From Streptomyces mangrovisoli (GTDB lineage: Bacteria > Actinomycetota > Actinomycetes > Streptomycetales > Streptomycetaceae): a stretch of 64,000 bases of DNA. Both the position numbers and the translations under genes were made by a program. Shown piece after piece: positions 42,611 to 53,188 of this stretch. The stretch covers positions 1-64,000 of the forward strand of contig NZ_LAVA02000003.1 in assembly GCF_000974985.2 (NCBI RefSeq), read 5' to 3'. How positions within the stretch are numbered: the first letter of the stretch is position 1; each line of letters opens with the position of its first letter. The notes under the pieces are model-generated. The model searched no databases. It saw nothing but the letters and a program-made list of their open reading frames with translations, and was not told the DNA's origin.

Positions 42611-43591
42611 ATGCATGCGATCACGATTCCCGAACCTGGTGGGCCCGAGGCGCTGGTGTGGGACGAGGTCCCCGATCCGGTGCCCGGCGAGGGCGAGGCC
42701 CTGGTCGAGGTGGTGGCCGGCGCCGTCAACCGCGCCGACATCCTTCAGCGGCAGGGCTTCTACGACCCGCCGGCCGGCGCGTCCCCCTACCCCGGCCTGG
42801 AGTGCTCCGGACGGATCACCGCCCTCGGACAGGGCGTGTCCGGCTGGTCGGTCGGCGACGAGGTGTGCGCGCTGCTCTCCGGCGGCGGCTACGCCGAGAA
42901 GGTCGCCGTCCCGGCCGGTCAACTGCTGCCCGTACCCAAAGGGGTGGACCTGCGGCAGGCGGCCGCGCTGCCCGAGGTGGTCTGCACGGTCTGGTCGAAC
43001 GTCTTCATGGTCGCCCATCTGCGCCCCGGCGAGACGCTCCTCGTGCACGGCGGCTCCAGCGGCATCGGCACCATGGCCATCCAGCTCGCGAAGGCGGTGG
43101 GCGCCAGGGTCGCCGTCACCGCGGGCACCCGGGAGAAGCTCGAACGGTGCGCCGCTCTGGGCGCGGACGTGCTGATCAACTACCGCGAGCAGGACTTCGT
43201 CGCCGAGATCCGGCAGGCCACCGACGGGGCGGGCGCCGACGTGATCCTGGACAACATGGGCGCCAAGTACCTGGACCGCAATGTCCAGGCGCTCGCGGTC
43301 AACGGCCGGCTCGCGATCATCGGGATGCAGGGCGGCATCAAGGGCGAGCTGAACATCGCCGCGCTGCTGAACAAGCGGGCCGCGATCAGCGCGACCTCGC
43401 TGCGGGCCCGCCCGCTGGGCGAGAAGGCGGCCATCGTGGCGGCCGTACGGGAACATGTGTGGCCGCTGCTGGACGCGGGCCACGTGCGGCCGGTCGTCGA
43501 CCGCGAACTGCCCATGAGCGAGGCGGGCGCCGCGCACCGGGTCGTCGAGGAGAGCGGACACATCGGCAAGGTGCTGCTGGTCGCGCCGTAG
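42611..43591 (+). CDS. NAD(P)H-quinone oxidoreductase, zinc-independent MDR family
   Basis: Medium-chain dehydrogenase/reductase of 326 residues resembling PIG3-type quinone oxidoreductases. Catalytic-domain blocks: AVNRADILQRQGFYDPP, PGLECSGRI; cofactor-binding VHGGSSGIGTMAIQLAKAVG. No structural-zinc cysteine cluster is present. It likely reduces quinones using NADPH. TAGCGT (42598-42603) lies 7 nt before ATG 42611 without a ribosome binding site, so a leaderless mRNA is likely. Confidence 0.9.
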   Translation: MHAITIPEPGGPEALVWDEVPDPVPGEGEALVEVVAGAVNRADILQRQGFYDPPAGASPYPGLECSGRITALGQGVSGWSVGDEVCALLSGGGYAEKVAVPAGQLLPVPKGVDLRQAAALPEVVCTVWSNVFMVAHLRPGETLLVHGGSSGIGTMAIQLAKAVGARVAVTAGTREKLERCAALGADVLINYREQDFVAEIRQATDGAGADVILDNMGAKYLDRNVQALAVNGRLAIIGMQGGIKGELNIAALLNKRAAISATSLRARPLGEKAAIVAAVREHVWPLLDAGHVRPVVDRELPMSEAGAAHRVVEESGHIGKVLLVAP

Positions 43592-43661
43592 CGACCGCCT
43601 CGGGGACGGGTGACCGTGGTGGGGCGGCGTCGGCCGGAGGGGCTCAGGCCCCGGGCCGGCG

Positions 43662-44582
43662 TCAGGTTCTGCGGACCCGCAGCGCGATGAACGCGAGGCC
43701 CAGGCCGAGCCCCATCAGGACCAGGCCGCTGCCCAGCGGAAGGATCCGCAGCACGGGCTCGGCGGGCGTCGCCGCCTCCGCGGCGGCCTGGCCGCCGGGG
43801 GGCACCGCTTCGGCGGACGGCGCCAGGCCGGCCTCCTGCGGGGAGTCCGGCTGCTGCGGGTCCGCGTCCGCCGCCACTCCGCCGGTGTCCTCCTCCTCGG
43901 CCGGGGCGGTCGTTCTCCGGTGGTCCCCGTCCATCGCCGTCGCCTCGTCGTCCGGGCGTCCGGGCCGCGCCCGCCCCACCCCGGCGGCGCTGCCCGCCTC
44001 CGAGGGATCGGCGTGCGAGGGCGAGGGATCGGGCCGGGAGACGCCGACGGCCGTCGCGTCGCCCCGCGGGGCCTGTCCGTCCTGCGTGTCCTCGCCCCGT
44101 GCGGAGCCGGTCTCCGAACGTCCGTGCTCGGTGCGACGGTGGTCGGGACGGCCGTGCTCGGCCCGGCCCGTCCCGGAGTGATCTTCGCTGGAGGCGCTGG
44201 AGGCGCTGGCGGCGGAGGGTTCCGACGCGCGGCCGGGACGGCCGGACGGCTCCGAGTGGGCCGTGGTGCCCGCCGGGCCGTCGCCACGCCCGTCGTGCGC
44301 GCCGTGCCCCCCGGCGCGTCCGCTGTTCCCGTCGTGCGCGTCGCCGGCCTCGCGGTTCCCCCGCGGACCTCCGGCCCCCGCCGCGGCGCCGTCCGTGGGC
44401 GGCACGGCGCCCTTCGGGCCGCCGAGGAGGCCCGCGGTACCGCTCCCGGCCGGGCCGGGCAGGGAGTACGAGGAGTCCGCGGCGTACGCCGACGCGTCGC
44501 CGTACGGGGCCACCGCCACCGTCGCCGCCGAGGCGGCGAGCAGCAGTCCCGCCGTCCGCAGTCTGCGTACCGAGGGAGTCAC
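43662..44582 (-). CDS. Secreted low-complexity protein with C-terminal membrane anchor
   Basis: Protein of 306 residues. An N-terminal signal peptide (VRRLRTAGLLLAASAATVAV, cleavage likely after ASAYAA) is followed by a long disordered region rich in Gly, Asp, His, Ser, Pro and Arg (HGAHDGRGDG, EHGRPDHRRTEHGRSE). The C-terminus RILPLGSGLVLMGLGLGL then AFIALRVRRT looks like a sorting signal: a short motif, hydrophobic helix and basic tail, though without a strict LPxTG. GTG 44582 is chosen as the start. It could be a wall- or membrane-anchored surface protein; no catalytic domain is seen. Confidence 0.7.
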   Translation of the reverse strand: MTPSVRRLRTAGLLLAASAATVAVAPYGDASAYAADSSYSLPGPAGSGTAGLLGGPKGAVPPTDGAAAGAGGPRGNREAGDAHDGNSGRAGGHGAHDGRGDGPAGTTAHSEPSGRPGRASEPSAASASSASSEDHSGTGRAEHGRPDHRRTEHGRSETGSARGEDTQDGQAPRGDATAVGVSRPDPSPSHADPSEAGSAAGVGRARPGRPDDEATAMDGDHRRTTAPAEEEDTGGVAADADPQQPDSPQEAGLAPSAEAVPPGGQAAAEAATPAEPVLRILPLGSGLVLMGLGLGLAFIALRVRRT

Positions 44583-44661
44583 GCAATCAGATTCACCCCA
44601 TTCGCCCGCTACGGCATTTCGAACTCCCCCATGCGGGACCGGCGCACTGCACAATCCGGGT

Positions 44662-45207
44662 ATGTCGACACGGCACGGGCTGCTGGCGCTCCTGGAGCAG
44701 GGACCTCGACCCGGCTCCCGGCTCCGCAGCGACTTCGCGGCCCGGACCGGCGGGCTCTGGCCGCTGACCGCCGGGCAGGTCAACACGGCGCTCGTCCGTC
44801 TGGAACGGGACGGCATGGTCGTACAGCAGGCCGCCGACGAGGCGGGACGGGCGCTGTACGCGCTCACGGACACGGGCCGCGCGGAGCTGTACGACTGGTT
44901 CGGGCGCTCGGTCGAGCGGTCCGGGCCGCTCCGCGACGGGCTGGTGATCAAGCTGGTGCTGGCGGTCACCGCGGCCGGCGCCGATGTGCGGGAGGTGGTC
45001 GAGGCACAGCGCCGCCATGTGTCGCAGGCGCTCCAGGACCGGCTGCGACAGCGGGCGCAGGTGCTGGCCGCGCTGTCGGGACGGCCCGAGGAGATGGCCC
45101 GGCTGCTGGTGCTGGAGCAGCTGGTCTGCCGGGCCGAGGCCGATCTCCGCTGGCTGGACCACTGCGAGGCGCGGGTGCTGCGCCTGGCCCAGGAGCGGGC
45201 GGGCTGA
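44662..45207 (+). CDS. PadR-family transcriptional regulator
   Basis: Regulator of 181 residues. N-terminal winged helix (STRHGLLALLEQGPRPGSRL, PLTAGQVNTALVRLERDGMV, YALTDTGRAELYDWF) and a C-terminal helical region for dimerisation (LLVLEQLVCRAEADLRWLDH). It lies divergently from the secreted protein gene, 79 nt apart, and may control it. CACAAT (44650-44655) lies 6 nt before ATG 44662 with no Shine-Dalgarno, so probably leaderless. Confidence 0.85.
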   Translation: MSTRHGLLALLEQGPRPGSRLRSDFAARTGGLWPLTAGQVNTALVRLERDGMVVQQAADEAGRALYALTDTGRAELYDWFGRSVERSGPLRDGLVIKLVLAVTAAGADVREVVEAQRRHVSQALQDRLRQRAQVLAALSGRPEEMARLLVLEQLVCRAEADLRWLDHCEARVLRLAQERAG

Positions 45208-45392
45208 GGAGCCCGCGGACGGAGCGGCGTGCGGGCGCGCCCACCGCGGACCGAGAGGAGGGCGCGCTCACCGCGGACCGGGAGGAGGGCGCGCTCACCG
45301 CGGACCGCGGAATTCCCCGTGCAGGAACGGTGGATCACCCCGCACCGGGGGCACCACGGTGATGAGGTGTAGGGGTGCGAGAGAATGGCGGC

Positions 45393-45929
45393 ATGGAGAT
45401 GCCGAGGAACGAGAGGTCGCCGGAGAACCCCCAGATCCTGGTCGTTGGCCAGGACGGGATGGCGCTCGGCGGCGGAGGCGACGAGGACTCCCGTGAGATC
45501 CCGGTGACGGAGCAGGTGGAGCAGCCGGCCAAGGTCATGCGGATCGGCAGCATGATCAAGCAGCTGCTGGAGGAGGTCCGGGCGGCTCCCCTCGACGAGG
45601 CGAGCAGGGTCCGGCTCAAGGAGATCCACTCCAGTTCGGTGGCGGAGCTGGAGGACGGGCTGGCGCCGGAGCTGGTCGAGGAGCTGGAGCGGCTCTCCCT
45701 GCCCTTCACGGACGACGCGATCCCGAGCGACGCGGAACTGCGGATCGCGCAGGCGCAGCTGGTCGGCTGGCTGGAGGGGCTCTTCCACGGGATCCAGACC
45801 ACGCTGTTCGCCCAGCAGATGGCCGCGCGGGCGCAGCTGGAGTCGATGCGCCGCGCGCTGCCGCCGGGTGCGTCCCACGAGGGCGACGAGACCGGCATGG
45901 GCGGCCGCGTGGGCGGCCCGTACCTCTGA
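45393..45929 (+). CDS. bpa: Bacterial proteasome activator Bpa
   Basis: Protein of 178 residues matching Bpa/PafE, the ATP-independent ring activator of the actinobacterial 20S proteasome. Family core: KVMRIGSMIKQLLEEVRAAP, RLKEIHSSSVAELEDGLAPE, ELRIAQAQLVGWLEGLFHGI and a C-terminal GGPYL. The C-terminal tail opens the proteasome gate; in M. tuberculosis it is GQYL, here GPYL. It should promote degradation of unfolded proteins such as HspR. ATG 45393; an in-frame GTG at 45375 is a weaker alternative. A hairpin terminator follows. Confidence 0.93.
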   Translation: MEMPRNERSPENPQILVVGQDGMALGGGGDEDSREIPVTEQVEQPAKVMRIGSMIKQLLEEVRAAPLDEASRVRLKEIHSSSVAELEDGLAPELVEELERLSLPFTDDAIPSDAELRIAQAQLVGWLEGLFHGIQTTLFAQQMAARAQLESMRRALPPGASHEGDETGMGGRVGGPYL

Positions 45930-45961
45930 GCCCGCAGAACTGAAGGACCCCGTACCCGCAA

Positions 45962-45993
45962 AAGGGCCCGGCACCACCAGGTGCCGGGCCCTT
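45962..45993. terminator. Bidirectional terminator between bpa and a Ser/Thr kinase gene
   Basis: Perfect 14-bp stem AAGGGCCCGGCACC / GGTGCCGGGCCCTT with loop ACCA, between convergent genes. Confidence 0.85.
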
Positions 45994-46083
45994 CCGTTCG
46001 CCGTGTCCCCGAGGGCGCCTCGCGCCCCCCGAGGGTGCCGTCCTGCCCCGAGAGGACGTGGTCGTACCCCCGAGGGGACGCCG

Positions 46084-47730
46084 TCAGGCCGGGTTGCCCG
46101 TGGACAGCGTGAACTGCATGGTCGGCGGGTTCTTCGGGTCGAAGTCCGTGCCCGCCGTCGGGTACTGCTTCATCACCGTGTCCTGGCCGTAGGTGTTCTC
46201 GTCCAGGTAGTCCTTCTCGTAGTGCCAGCCCGCGGCCTTCAGGCACTCCAGGACCGAGTCCCAGTTCTTGAACGCGAAGTCCGGCATCTGCACCTTGTCG
46301 GGGTCGTTGTACGACTCCTGCGGCTCGCTGCACTCCGTCTTGTCGATCGTCTTGCTGGTGTCGGGCCCGCGGTGGCCCTCGGCCACCGTCGCCGACGACG
46401 AGGTCGACGGGTTCGTGCTGCTGCCGCCCGTGCCGCCCGCCTTGTCGTCGTCACCGCCGCTGTTCAGGGTGAGCGCCACGATCAGGCCGACGACGGCGAG
46501 CAGGGACACCACGATCGAACCGATCACGACCGGCCTGTTGCCGCCCCTGCCCCCGCCGCCCCCGGGCCCGGAGGACGGCGTGAGGTTGTACGTCGGTGTC
46601 GACGGGCCGCCCTGGTGGGAGTAGGCGGCCGGCGGGGTCTGGTACCCGGCCTGCTGCGGATAGCCGTAGGCCGGGGCCGGCATCGCGGGCTGCGGCGTGC
46701 CGTACGGGCCCGGGGCGGGCTGGTACGGCGTGTGCACCGGTCCCGGCGGCGGCGCCGCGGCGCTCTGGTCGACGGGCGGGAAGACGGCCGAGCCCACGCC
46801 CGCGCCGCTCTGCGGCTGCGTGCCGGGCACGATGCTGGGCGGCGCGGCCTGGAAGGAGGCGGCCACCCGCAGGCACTCGTCGCGCATCGACTCGGCGGTC
46901 GGGAAACGCTCGTTCGGGTTCTTCTTCAGCGCGCGGGCGACCAGCGCGTCCACCGCGGGCGGCAGCGACCGGTTGACCGAGGACGGAGCCACCGGCTCCT
47001 CCTGGACATGCGCGTACGCGATGGCCAGCGGCGAGTCGGCGTCGAACGGCAGCCGTCCGGTGACCAGTTGGAACAGCATGATGCCGACCGAGTACAGGTC
47101 GGAGCGGGCGTCGACGCCGCGGCCGAGGGCCTGTTCGGGCGAGAGGTACTGCGGGGTGCCGACGACCATGCCGGTCTGCGTCATCGAGGTGACGCCCGAC
47201 TGCATGGCGCGCGCGATGCCGAAGTCCATCACCTTGACCACGCCGCGCTTGGTCATCATCACGTTGCCGGGCTTGATGTCGCGGTGGACCAGCCCCATCT
47301 CGTGGCTGATCTCCAGGGCCGCGAGAACATCGGCGGTGATCTTCAGCGCCTTGTCCGCGGGCATCGCGCCCTGCCGCGCCACGTCCTCGTCGAGCACGGA
47401 GCCCAGCGGGCGGCCCTCGACGTACTCCATGACGATGTACGGCGTGGTCAGACCGCCGAGATCGTCCTCGCCGGTGTCGAAGACCGACACGATGTTGGTG
47501 TGCGTGAGCTTGGCCACTGCCTGTGCCTCGCGGCGGAAACGCTCGCGGAACGCCTGTTCGCGGCCGAGTTCGGTGTGCAAAGTCTTGATCGCGACCTGGC
47601 GGTCCAGCACGGAGTCGTAGGCCAGGTGCACCGAGGCCATGCCGCCTTCGCCGAGCAGCTCGCGCAGCTGGTACCGGCCACCGGCGAGCGAGCGCCCCGT
47701 GTAGCGGCCCTGTGCGCCGTCCTGGCTCAT
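46084..47730 (-). CDS. Membrane Ser/Thr protein kinase
   Basis: Kinase of 548 residues. The kinase domain (about 20-285) has GEGGMASVH, ATP lysine K49 (VAIKTL), HRDIKPGNVMM, DFGIARAM and SPEQALGRG. A long Pro/Gln/Tyr/Gly linker (about 300-400) is followed by a membrane helix (VVIGSIVVSLLAVVGLIVALTL) and an extracellular region. The last about 75 residues (PDFAFKNWDSVLECLKAAGW, KQYPTAGTDFDPKNPP) resemble one PASTA domain. It diverges from the related kinase at 48059. Confidence 0.93.
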   Translation of the reverse strand: MSQDGAQGRYTGRSLAGGRYQLRELLGEGGMASVHLAYDSVLDRQVAIKTLHTELGREQAFRERFRREAQAVAKLTHTNIVSVFDTGEDDLGGLTTPYIVMEYVEGRPLGSVLDEDVARQGAMPADKALKITADVLAALEISHEMGLVHRDIKPGNVMMTKRGVVKVMDFGIARAMQSGVTSMTQTGMVVGTPQYLSPEQALGRGVDARSDLYSVGIMLFQLVTGRLPFDADSPLAIAYAHVQEEPVAPSSVNRSLPPAVDALVARALKKNPNERFPTAESMRDECLRVAASFQAAPPSIVPGTQPQSGAGVGSAVFPPVDQSAAAPPPGPVHTPYQPAPGPYGTPQPAMPAPAYGYPQQAGYQTPPAAYSHQGGPSTPTYNLTPSSGPGGGGGRGGNRPVVIGSIVVSLLAVVGLIVALTLNSGGDDDKAGGTGGSSTNPSTSSSATVAEGHRGPDTSKTIDKTECSEPQESYNDPDKVQMPDFAFKNWDSVLECLKAAGWHYEKDYLDENTYGQDTVMKQYPTAGTDFDPKNPPTMQFTLSTGNPA

Positions 47731-48058
47731 TTGTCCCCGTCCCCCACTGCCGTCAGACGCCGTCGATGATCGAATGTGTCATTCCCGGCCAAGTCTGCCG
47801 GAGGGCACGGACACGTCAAGCGCGATGCCCGATCCGTGACCGTACGCGAAAGAAGCGTCCCGCAAGAGTTACAGGGGCCGTACGCCCGGTACACAGAATT
47901 TGCACGACGGCCTGGGGTACATGTTTGATGACCGGCCCGGTCCGGGCCGACGAGGGTGGCCGACCGGGACCAGGGCTTGCGCTGAGGCTGTAGCGTGGCC
48001 GACGGAGAGACCGTGACAACACCGCGCGCACCGCGGGCAGAAACGACGGCGAGGACCG
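47731..48058. other. Divergent promoter region of two kinase genes
   Basis: A 328-nt gap without a convincing gene. It must contain promoters for both kinases. TAGCGT at 47991-47996 is a -10-like hexamer for the rightward gene, about 60 nt before its start, so that transcript would have a leader. Confidence 0.5.
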
Positions 48059-49642
<1,584 letters not shown>

Positions 49643-49645
49643 AGC

Positions 49646-49667
49646 CCTGGGCCCTCCTGGGCCCAGG
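49646..49667 (+). terminator. Terminator after the rightward kinase
   Basis: Stem CCTGGGCCC / GGGCCCAGG with loop TCCT, three bases after the kinase stop codon. The rest of 49668-49770 holds nothing I recognise. Confidence 0.75.
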
Positions 49668-49770
49668 CAACGCCCTGACGCCGTGACGTCAACTTGAGGC
49701 GACCGGCTTCACTCTTTCGGGGCCCGCGTCTCAGGCTTCTCGGGGGCGCGCACGCGACCGTGCGCGCCCA

Positions 49771-50814
49771 TCACTCCGTGAACGCCTCGCGCACCGCGTC
49801 GTACTCCCGGGTCCACCACACCACCAGCGCCGAGGCGGCCGGGAACTGCGGGTCCGCGCGGGTGTCGCCGCGCTCGTAGTGCCAGCGCAGCATCCAGAAG
49901 TCGTTGAGCCGCTCCCACCACACCCGGTGCACGGCCGCGGCCAGCTCCGCGGGCGTGACCCCGGCGGCGCGCCGGTACGCACGGGCGTACGCCCGCACCT
50001 TCGGCAGTTCCAGCGCCCCCGCGGGCCGTACGAAGAAGATCGCGGCGGCGCGTACGGCCTCCTCCGCGCGCGGCTGCACGCCGAGCCGGTCCCAGTCGAC
50101 GATCGCGGCGGGCGCGTCGCCCTTGTAGAGCAGGTTGAACGGGTGGAAGTCGCCGTGCACCCAGCCGACCGGGCCACCGGGCGGCGGCCGCCGCCCGGCG
50201 TGCCGTTCCACCAGCTCACGGCGTTCCAGCAGCCGGTGGGCGGCCAGCTCGTCGAAGGAGTCGCGCGGGCGGTGGCGGCGTACCCGGGTCGCCAGCTCGT
50301 CGATGAGGGCGAGCGTGCGGGCCGGGTCCGCGCTCTCCACTGGGTGCGGTGCGGTGGCCGGGCGGGTGCGCGCCTTGGGCGGCATCACACGCTCCAGACC
50401 GGCGTGTACGGCGCCCAGCAGTGCGCCCAGGCGCACGCACTGGCCGGGGGTGAGCTGGCCGCCGTGGCGGTGCCTGCCGTCGATCCAGGGGTGCAGGGCG
50501 TAGGCGTGGCCGCCGACGACGGCGACCGTGCGCCCGTCCCGGCCGGGCAGCGGGGGCGCGACCGGGACGCCCAGGCCGGCCAGGCGCTCGGTGGCGCGGT
50601 GCCGGCGCTCGATCGCGGTGGGGTCGGCGGTGTCCGGGTCGAAGTGGTGCTTGAGGAAGTAGCGGCCGCGGGTGGTGCGCAGGTGGTACCCGCGGTTGAG
50701 CAGTCCCTGCTCGACGGGTTCCCAGGCCACGGCGGAACCGGCGGAGTACCGGCGGAGCAGGGCGCTCAGAGGGGGCGCGTGGGGCACGAGGGGTGGTACT
50801 CCGGAGCGTGGCAC
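49771..50814 (-). CDS. Aminoglycoside-phosphotransferase-fold enzyme (APH family)
   Basis: Protein of 347 residues in the APH/choline kinase-like phosphotransferase family. Catalytic loop VHGDFHPFNLLY and metal-binding IVDWDRLG are clear; the N-terminal lobe has RGYHLRTTRGRYFLKHHF. The substrate is unknown; many Streptomyces members are not antibiotic kinases. GTG 50814 lies 7 nt after TAGCAT (50822-50827, minus strand) with no ribosome binding site, so the mRNA is probably leaderless. Confidence 0.82.
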   Translation of the reverse strand: MPRSGVPPLVPHAPPLSALLRRYSAGSAVAWEPVEQGLLNRGYHLRTTRGRYFLKHHFDPDTADPTAIERRHRATERLAGLGVPVAPPLPGRDGRTVAVVGGHAYALHPWIDGRHRHGGQLTPGQCVRLGALLGAVHAGLERVMPPKARTRPATAPHPVESADPARTLALIDELATRVRRHRPRDSFDELAAHRLLERRELVERHAGRRPPPGGPVGWVHGDFHPFNLLYKGDAPAAIVDWDRLGVQPRAEEAVRAAAIFFVRPAGALELPKVRAYARAYRRAAGVTPAELAAAVHRVWWERLNDFWMLRWHYERGDTRADPQFPAASALVVWWTREYDAVREAFTE

Positions 50815-50977
50815 GCGCCAGATGCTAGGGCACGGATCGGGGCCGTGAGCTGGGGGTTGTCACAGATGGTCGCGATCGATCACAGACGGTTCGTACGCGT
50901 CGGAGGCGGAAGACCGCGGAAGGCCGCGGAAACCCTTACGCGTCGGACGCGCAAGATCACGGAAGGGCCCGTGGCCC

Positions 50978-51631
50978 CTAGTGCGGCCCCGCCTGAAGCC
51001 GCGCCACATACGCCGCCGCCTGCGACCGTCGCTGCATCCCGAGCTTGGCCAGCAGGTGCGAGACGTTGTTCTTGACGGTCTTCTCCGCGAGGTGCAGCCG
51101 TTCGCCGATCTGCCGGTTGGTGAGCCCCTCGCCGATCAGTTCGAGGATGTCGTGCTCCCGGTCCGTGAGCCCCGCGAGCGGATCCTCGGCCTCGGCGTCG
51201 TGCCGCAGCCGCTCCAGCACGCGCGCGGTGACGGACGGGTCCAGCAGCGAGCGGCCGGCCGCGACGTCCCGTACGGCCGTCACCAGGTCGGTGCCGCGGA
51301 TCTCCTTGAGCACGTAGCCCGAGGCGCCCGCCGCGATCGCGTCGAACAGGGCTTCGTCGTCGCCGTAGGAGGTCAGCATCAGGCAGCGGATGCCGGCGTC
51401 GCGCGCCCGGATCGCGCGGCACACCTCGATACCGCTGCCGTCCGGCAGCCGTACGTCCAGCACCGCCACGTCCGGCCGCGTGGCCGGAATCCGCACCAGG
51501 GCGTCGGCCAGTGTGCCGGCCTCGCCCACCACCTCGAGGTCGTCCTCCGCGGAGAGCACATCGTGCACGCCGCGCCGGACCACCTCGTGGTCATCCAGGA
51601 GGAATATCCTGATTTTTCCAGTTTGGTGCAC
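50978..51631 (-). CDS. Orphan NarL/LuxR-type response regulator
   Basis: Response regulator of 217 residues. The receiver domain has acidic LLDDHE, phospho-acceptor Asp in [11 protein letters not shown], and the conserved Lys in GYVLKEI. The C-terminal LuxR HTH is [20 protein letters not shown] then [20 protein letters not shown]. It resembles DevR/DosR-type regulators. No sensor kinase is adjacent, so it is an orphan; I recall that the S. coelicolor gene at this position (SCO3818) is partnered with a distant kinase. GTG 51631 has a weak ribosome binding site. Confidence 0.9.
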   Translation of the reverse strand: MHQTGKIRIFLLDDHEVVRRGVHDVLSAEDDLEVVGEAGTLADALVRIPATRPDVAVLDVRLPDGSGIEVCRAIRARDAGIRCLMLTSYGDDEALFDAIAAGASGYVLKEIRGTDLVTAVRDVAAGRSLLDPSVTARVLERLRHDAEAEDPLAGLTDREHDILELIGEGLTNRQIGERLHLAEKTVKNNVSHLLAKLGMQRRSQAAAYVARLQAGPH

Positions 51632-51745
51632 TCGATCAGTCTCACATACTGGCTCTTCCCGTGCCCGGGGTGCGCGGGATAACGTGCCGTTGCTCCGGCC
51701 TCCTGCAAGGCTGTGACCAGCATCCTTTCCGTCCGTGCCGATTTA

Positions 51746-51759
51746 CTTGGATATCCAAG
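51746..51759. promoter_or_regulatory. Perfect palindrome CTTGGATATCCAAG upstream of the second BCDH operon
   Basis: A perfect 14-bp palindrome in the 346-nt divergent gap between the response regulator (51631) and E1 alpha (51978). It is A+T-rich compared with the surroundings. Probably an operator for one of the two genes; the binding protein is unknown. No coding region is seen in 51632-51977. Confidence 0.55.
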
Positions 51760-51977
51760 CAAAATCGCAGGTCAGAGGGGGTTTCACAGAAATGTGGAGC
51801 ACTGGGTAACGTGAAGCTTGCAGGGCGCTCGCCGGGGCACCTGTCACGCCTGTTCCCGGCCGAGTGGCACCCACCCCGTGCACGGGTGCCGGAACAGGTG
51901 AGCCTCCCCTCGCTCTTCGAGCAGGGGACCTCAGGCCACCCGGCAACCCCGGGGGCCGGACCGACGGAGGAGCACAC

Positions 51978-53186
51978 GTGACCGTGGAGAGCACTGCCGC
52001 GCGCACATCGCGACGCAGCGCCGGAAGCAAGGCCGGCGCCACCGGCACCAAGCGGGCCGCCGGCACGGCCGCCAAGAAGGCGGCCGCCAAGCAGGGCGCG
52101 GCCGCCGAGCCGGAGCTGGTGCAGCTGCTGACGCCCGAGGGCGAGCGGGTCGAGAACGCCGAGTACGACGCGTACGTCGCCGGCATCACCCCCGAGGAGC
52201 TCCGCGGTCTCTACCGCGACATGGTGCTCACCCGCCGTTTCGACGCCGAGGCCACCGCCCTCCAGCGCCAGGGCGAGCTGGGCCTGTGGGCCTCGCTGCT
52301 CGGCCAGGAGGCCGCCCAGATCGGCTCCGGCCGCGCCACCCGCGAGGACGACTACGTCTTCCCGACCTACCGCGAGCACGGCGTCGCCTGGTGCCGCGGG
52401 GTCGACCCGACCAACCTGCTCGGCATGTTCCGCGGCGTGAACCACGGCGGCTGGGACCCGAACAGCAACAACTTCCACCTCTACACCATCGTCATCGGCT
52501 CGCAGACGCTGCACGCGACCGGCTACGCGATGGGCATCACCAAGGACGGCGCGGACTCCGCGGTCATCGCCTACTTCGGCGACGGCGCCTCCAGCCAGGG
52601 CGACGTGGCGGAGTCCTTCACCTTCTCCGCGGTCTACAACGCGCCCGTGGTGTTCTTCTGCCAGAACAACCAGTGGGCGATCTCCGAGCCCACCGAGAAG
52701 CAGACCCGCGTCCCGCTCTACCAGCGCGCCCAGGGCTTCGGCTTCCCCGGCGTCCGGGTCGACGGCAACGACGTGCTCGCCTGCCTCGCGGTCACCAAGT
52801 GGGCGCTGGAGCGCGCCCGCAACGGCGAGGGCCCCACCCTCGTCGAGGCGTTCACCTACCGCATGGGCGCCCACACCACCTCCGACGACCCGTCCCGCTA
52901 CCGCGGCGACGAGGAGCGGGTGGCGTGGGAGGCGAAGGACCCGATCCTGCGCCTGCGCCGGCTGCTGGAGAACGAACACCACACGGACGAGGGATTCTTC
53001 GCGGAACTCGAGGTCGAGAGCGAGGCGTTGGGCAAGCGGGTGCGCGAAGCGGTCCGTGCCATGCCCGACCCGGACCGGCTCGCCATCTTCGAGAACGTGT
53101 ACGCGGACGGGCACGCGCTCGTCGACGAGGAGCGCGCCCAGTTCGCCGCCTACCAGGCGTCGTTCGCGGACGCAGAGGGGGTCTGA
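51978..53186 (+). CDS. bkdA: Branched-chain alpha-keto acid dehydrogenase E1 alpha (second operon)
   Basis: E1 alpha subunit of 402 residues. ThDP motif GDGASSQGDVAESFTFSAVY ending QNNQWAIS; RRFDAEATALQRQGELGLWA and AHTTSDDPSRYRG are family blocks. An unusual N-terminal extension (about 45 residues) of Ala/Lys/Arg/Thr (KRAAGTAAKKAAAKQGAAAE) resembles a histone H1-like tail and is missing from the other copy. GTG 51978 follows GGAGGA. Confidence 0.95.
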   Translation: MTVESTAARTSRRSAGSKAGATGTKRAAGTAAKKAAAKQGAAAEPELVQLLTPEGERVENAEYDAYVAGITPEELRGLYRDMVLTRRFDAEATALQRQGELGLWASLLGQEAAQIGSGRATREDDYVFPTYREHGVAWCRGVDPTNLLGMFRGVNHGGWDPNSNNFHLYTIVIGSQTLHATGYAMGITKDGADSAVIAYFGDGASSQGDVAESFTFSAVYNAPVVFFCQNNQWAISEPTEKQTRVPLYQRAQGFGFPGVRVDGNDVLACLAVTKWALERARNGEGPTLVEAFTYRMGAHTTSDDPSRYRGDEERVAWEAKDPILRLRRLLENEHHTDEGFFAELEVESEALGKRVREAVRAMPDPDRLAIFENVYADGHALVDEERAQFAAYQASFADAEGV

Positions 53187-53188
53187 TC

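Noticed and set aside
49771..50814. Antibiotic-resistance aminoglycoside phosphotransferase
   Set aside because: The fold is APH-like but there is no signature tying it to a known resistance enzyme and no biosynthetic context.
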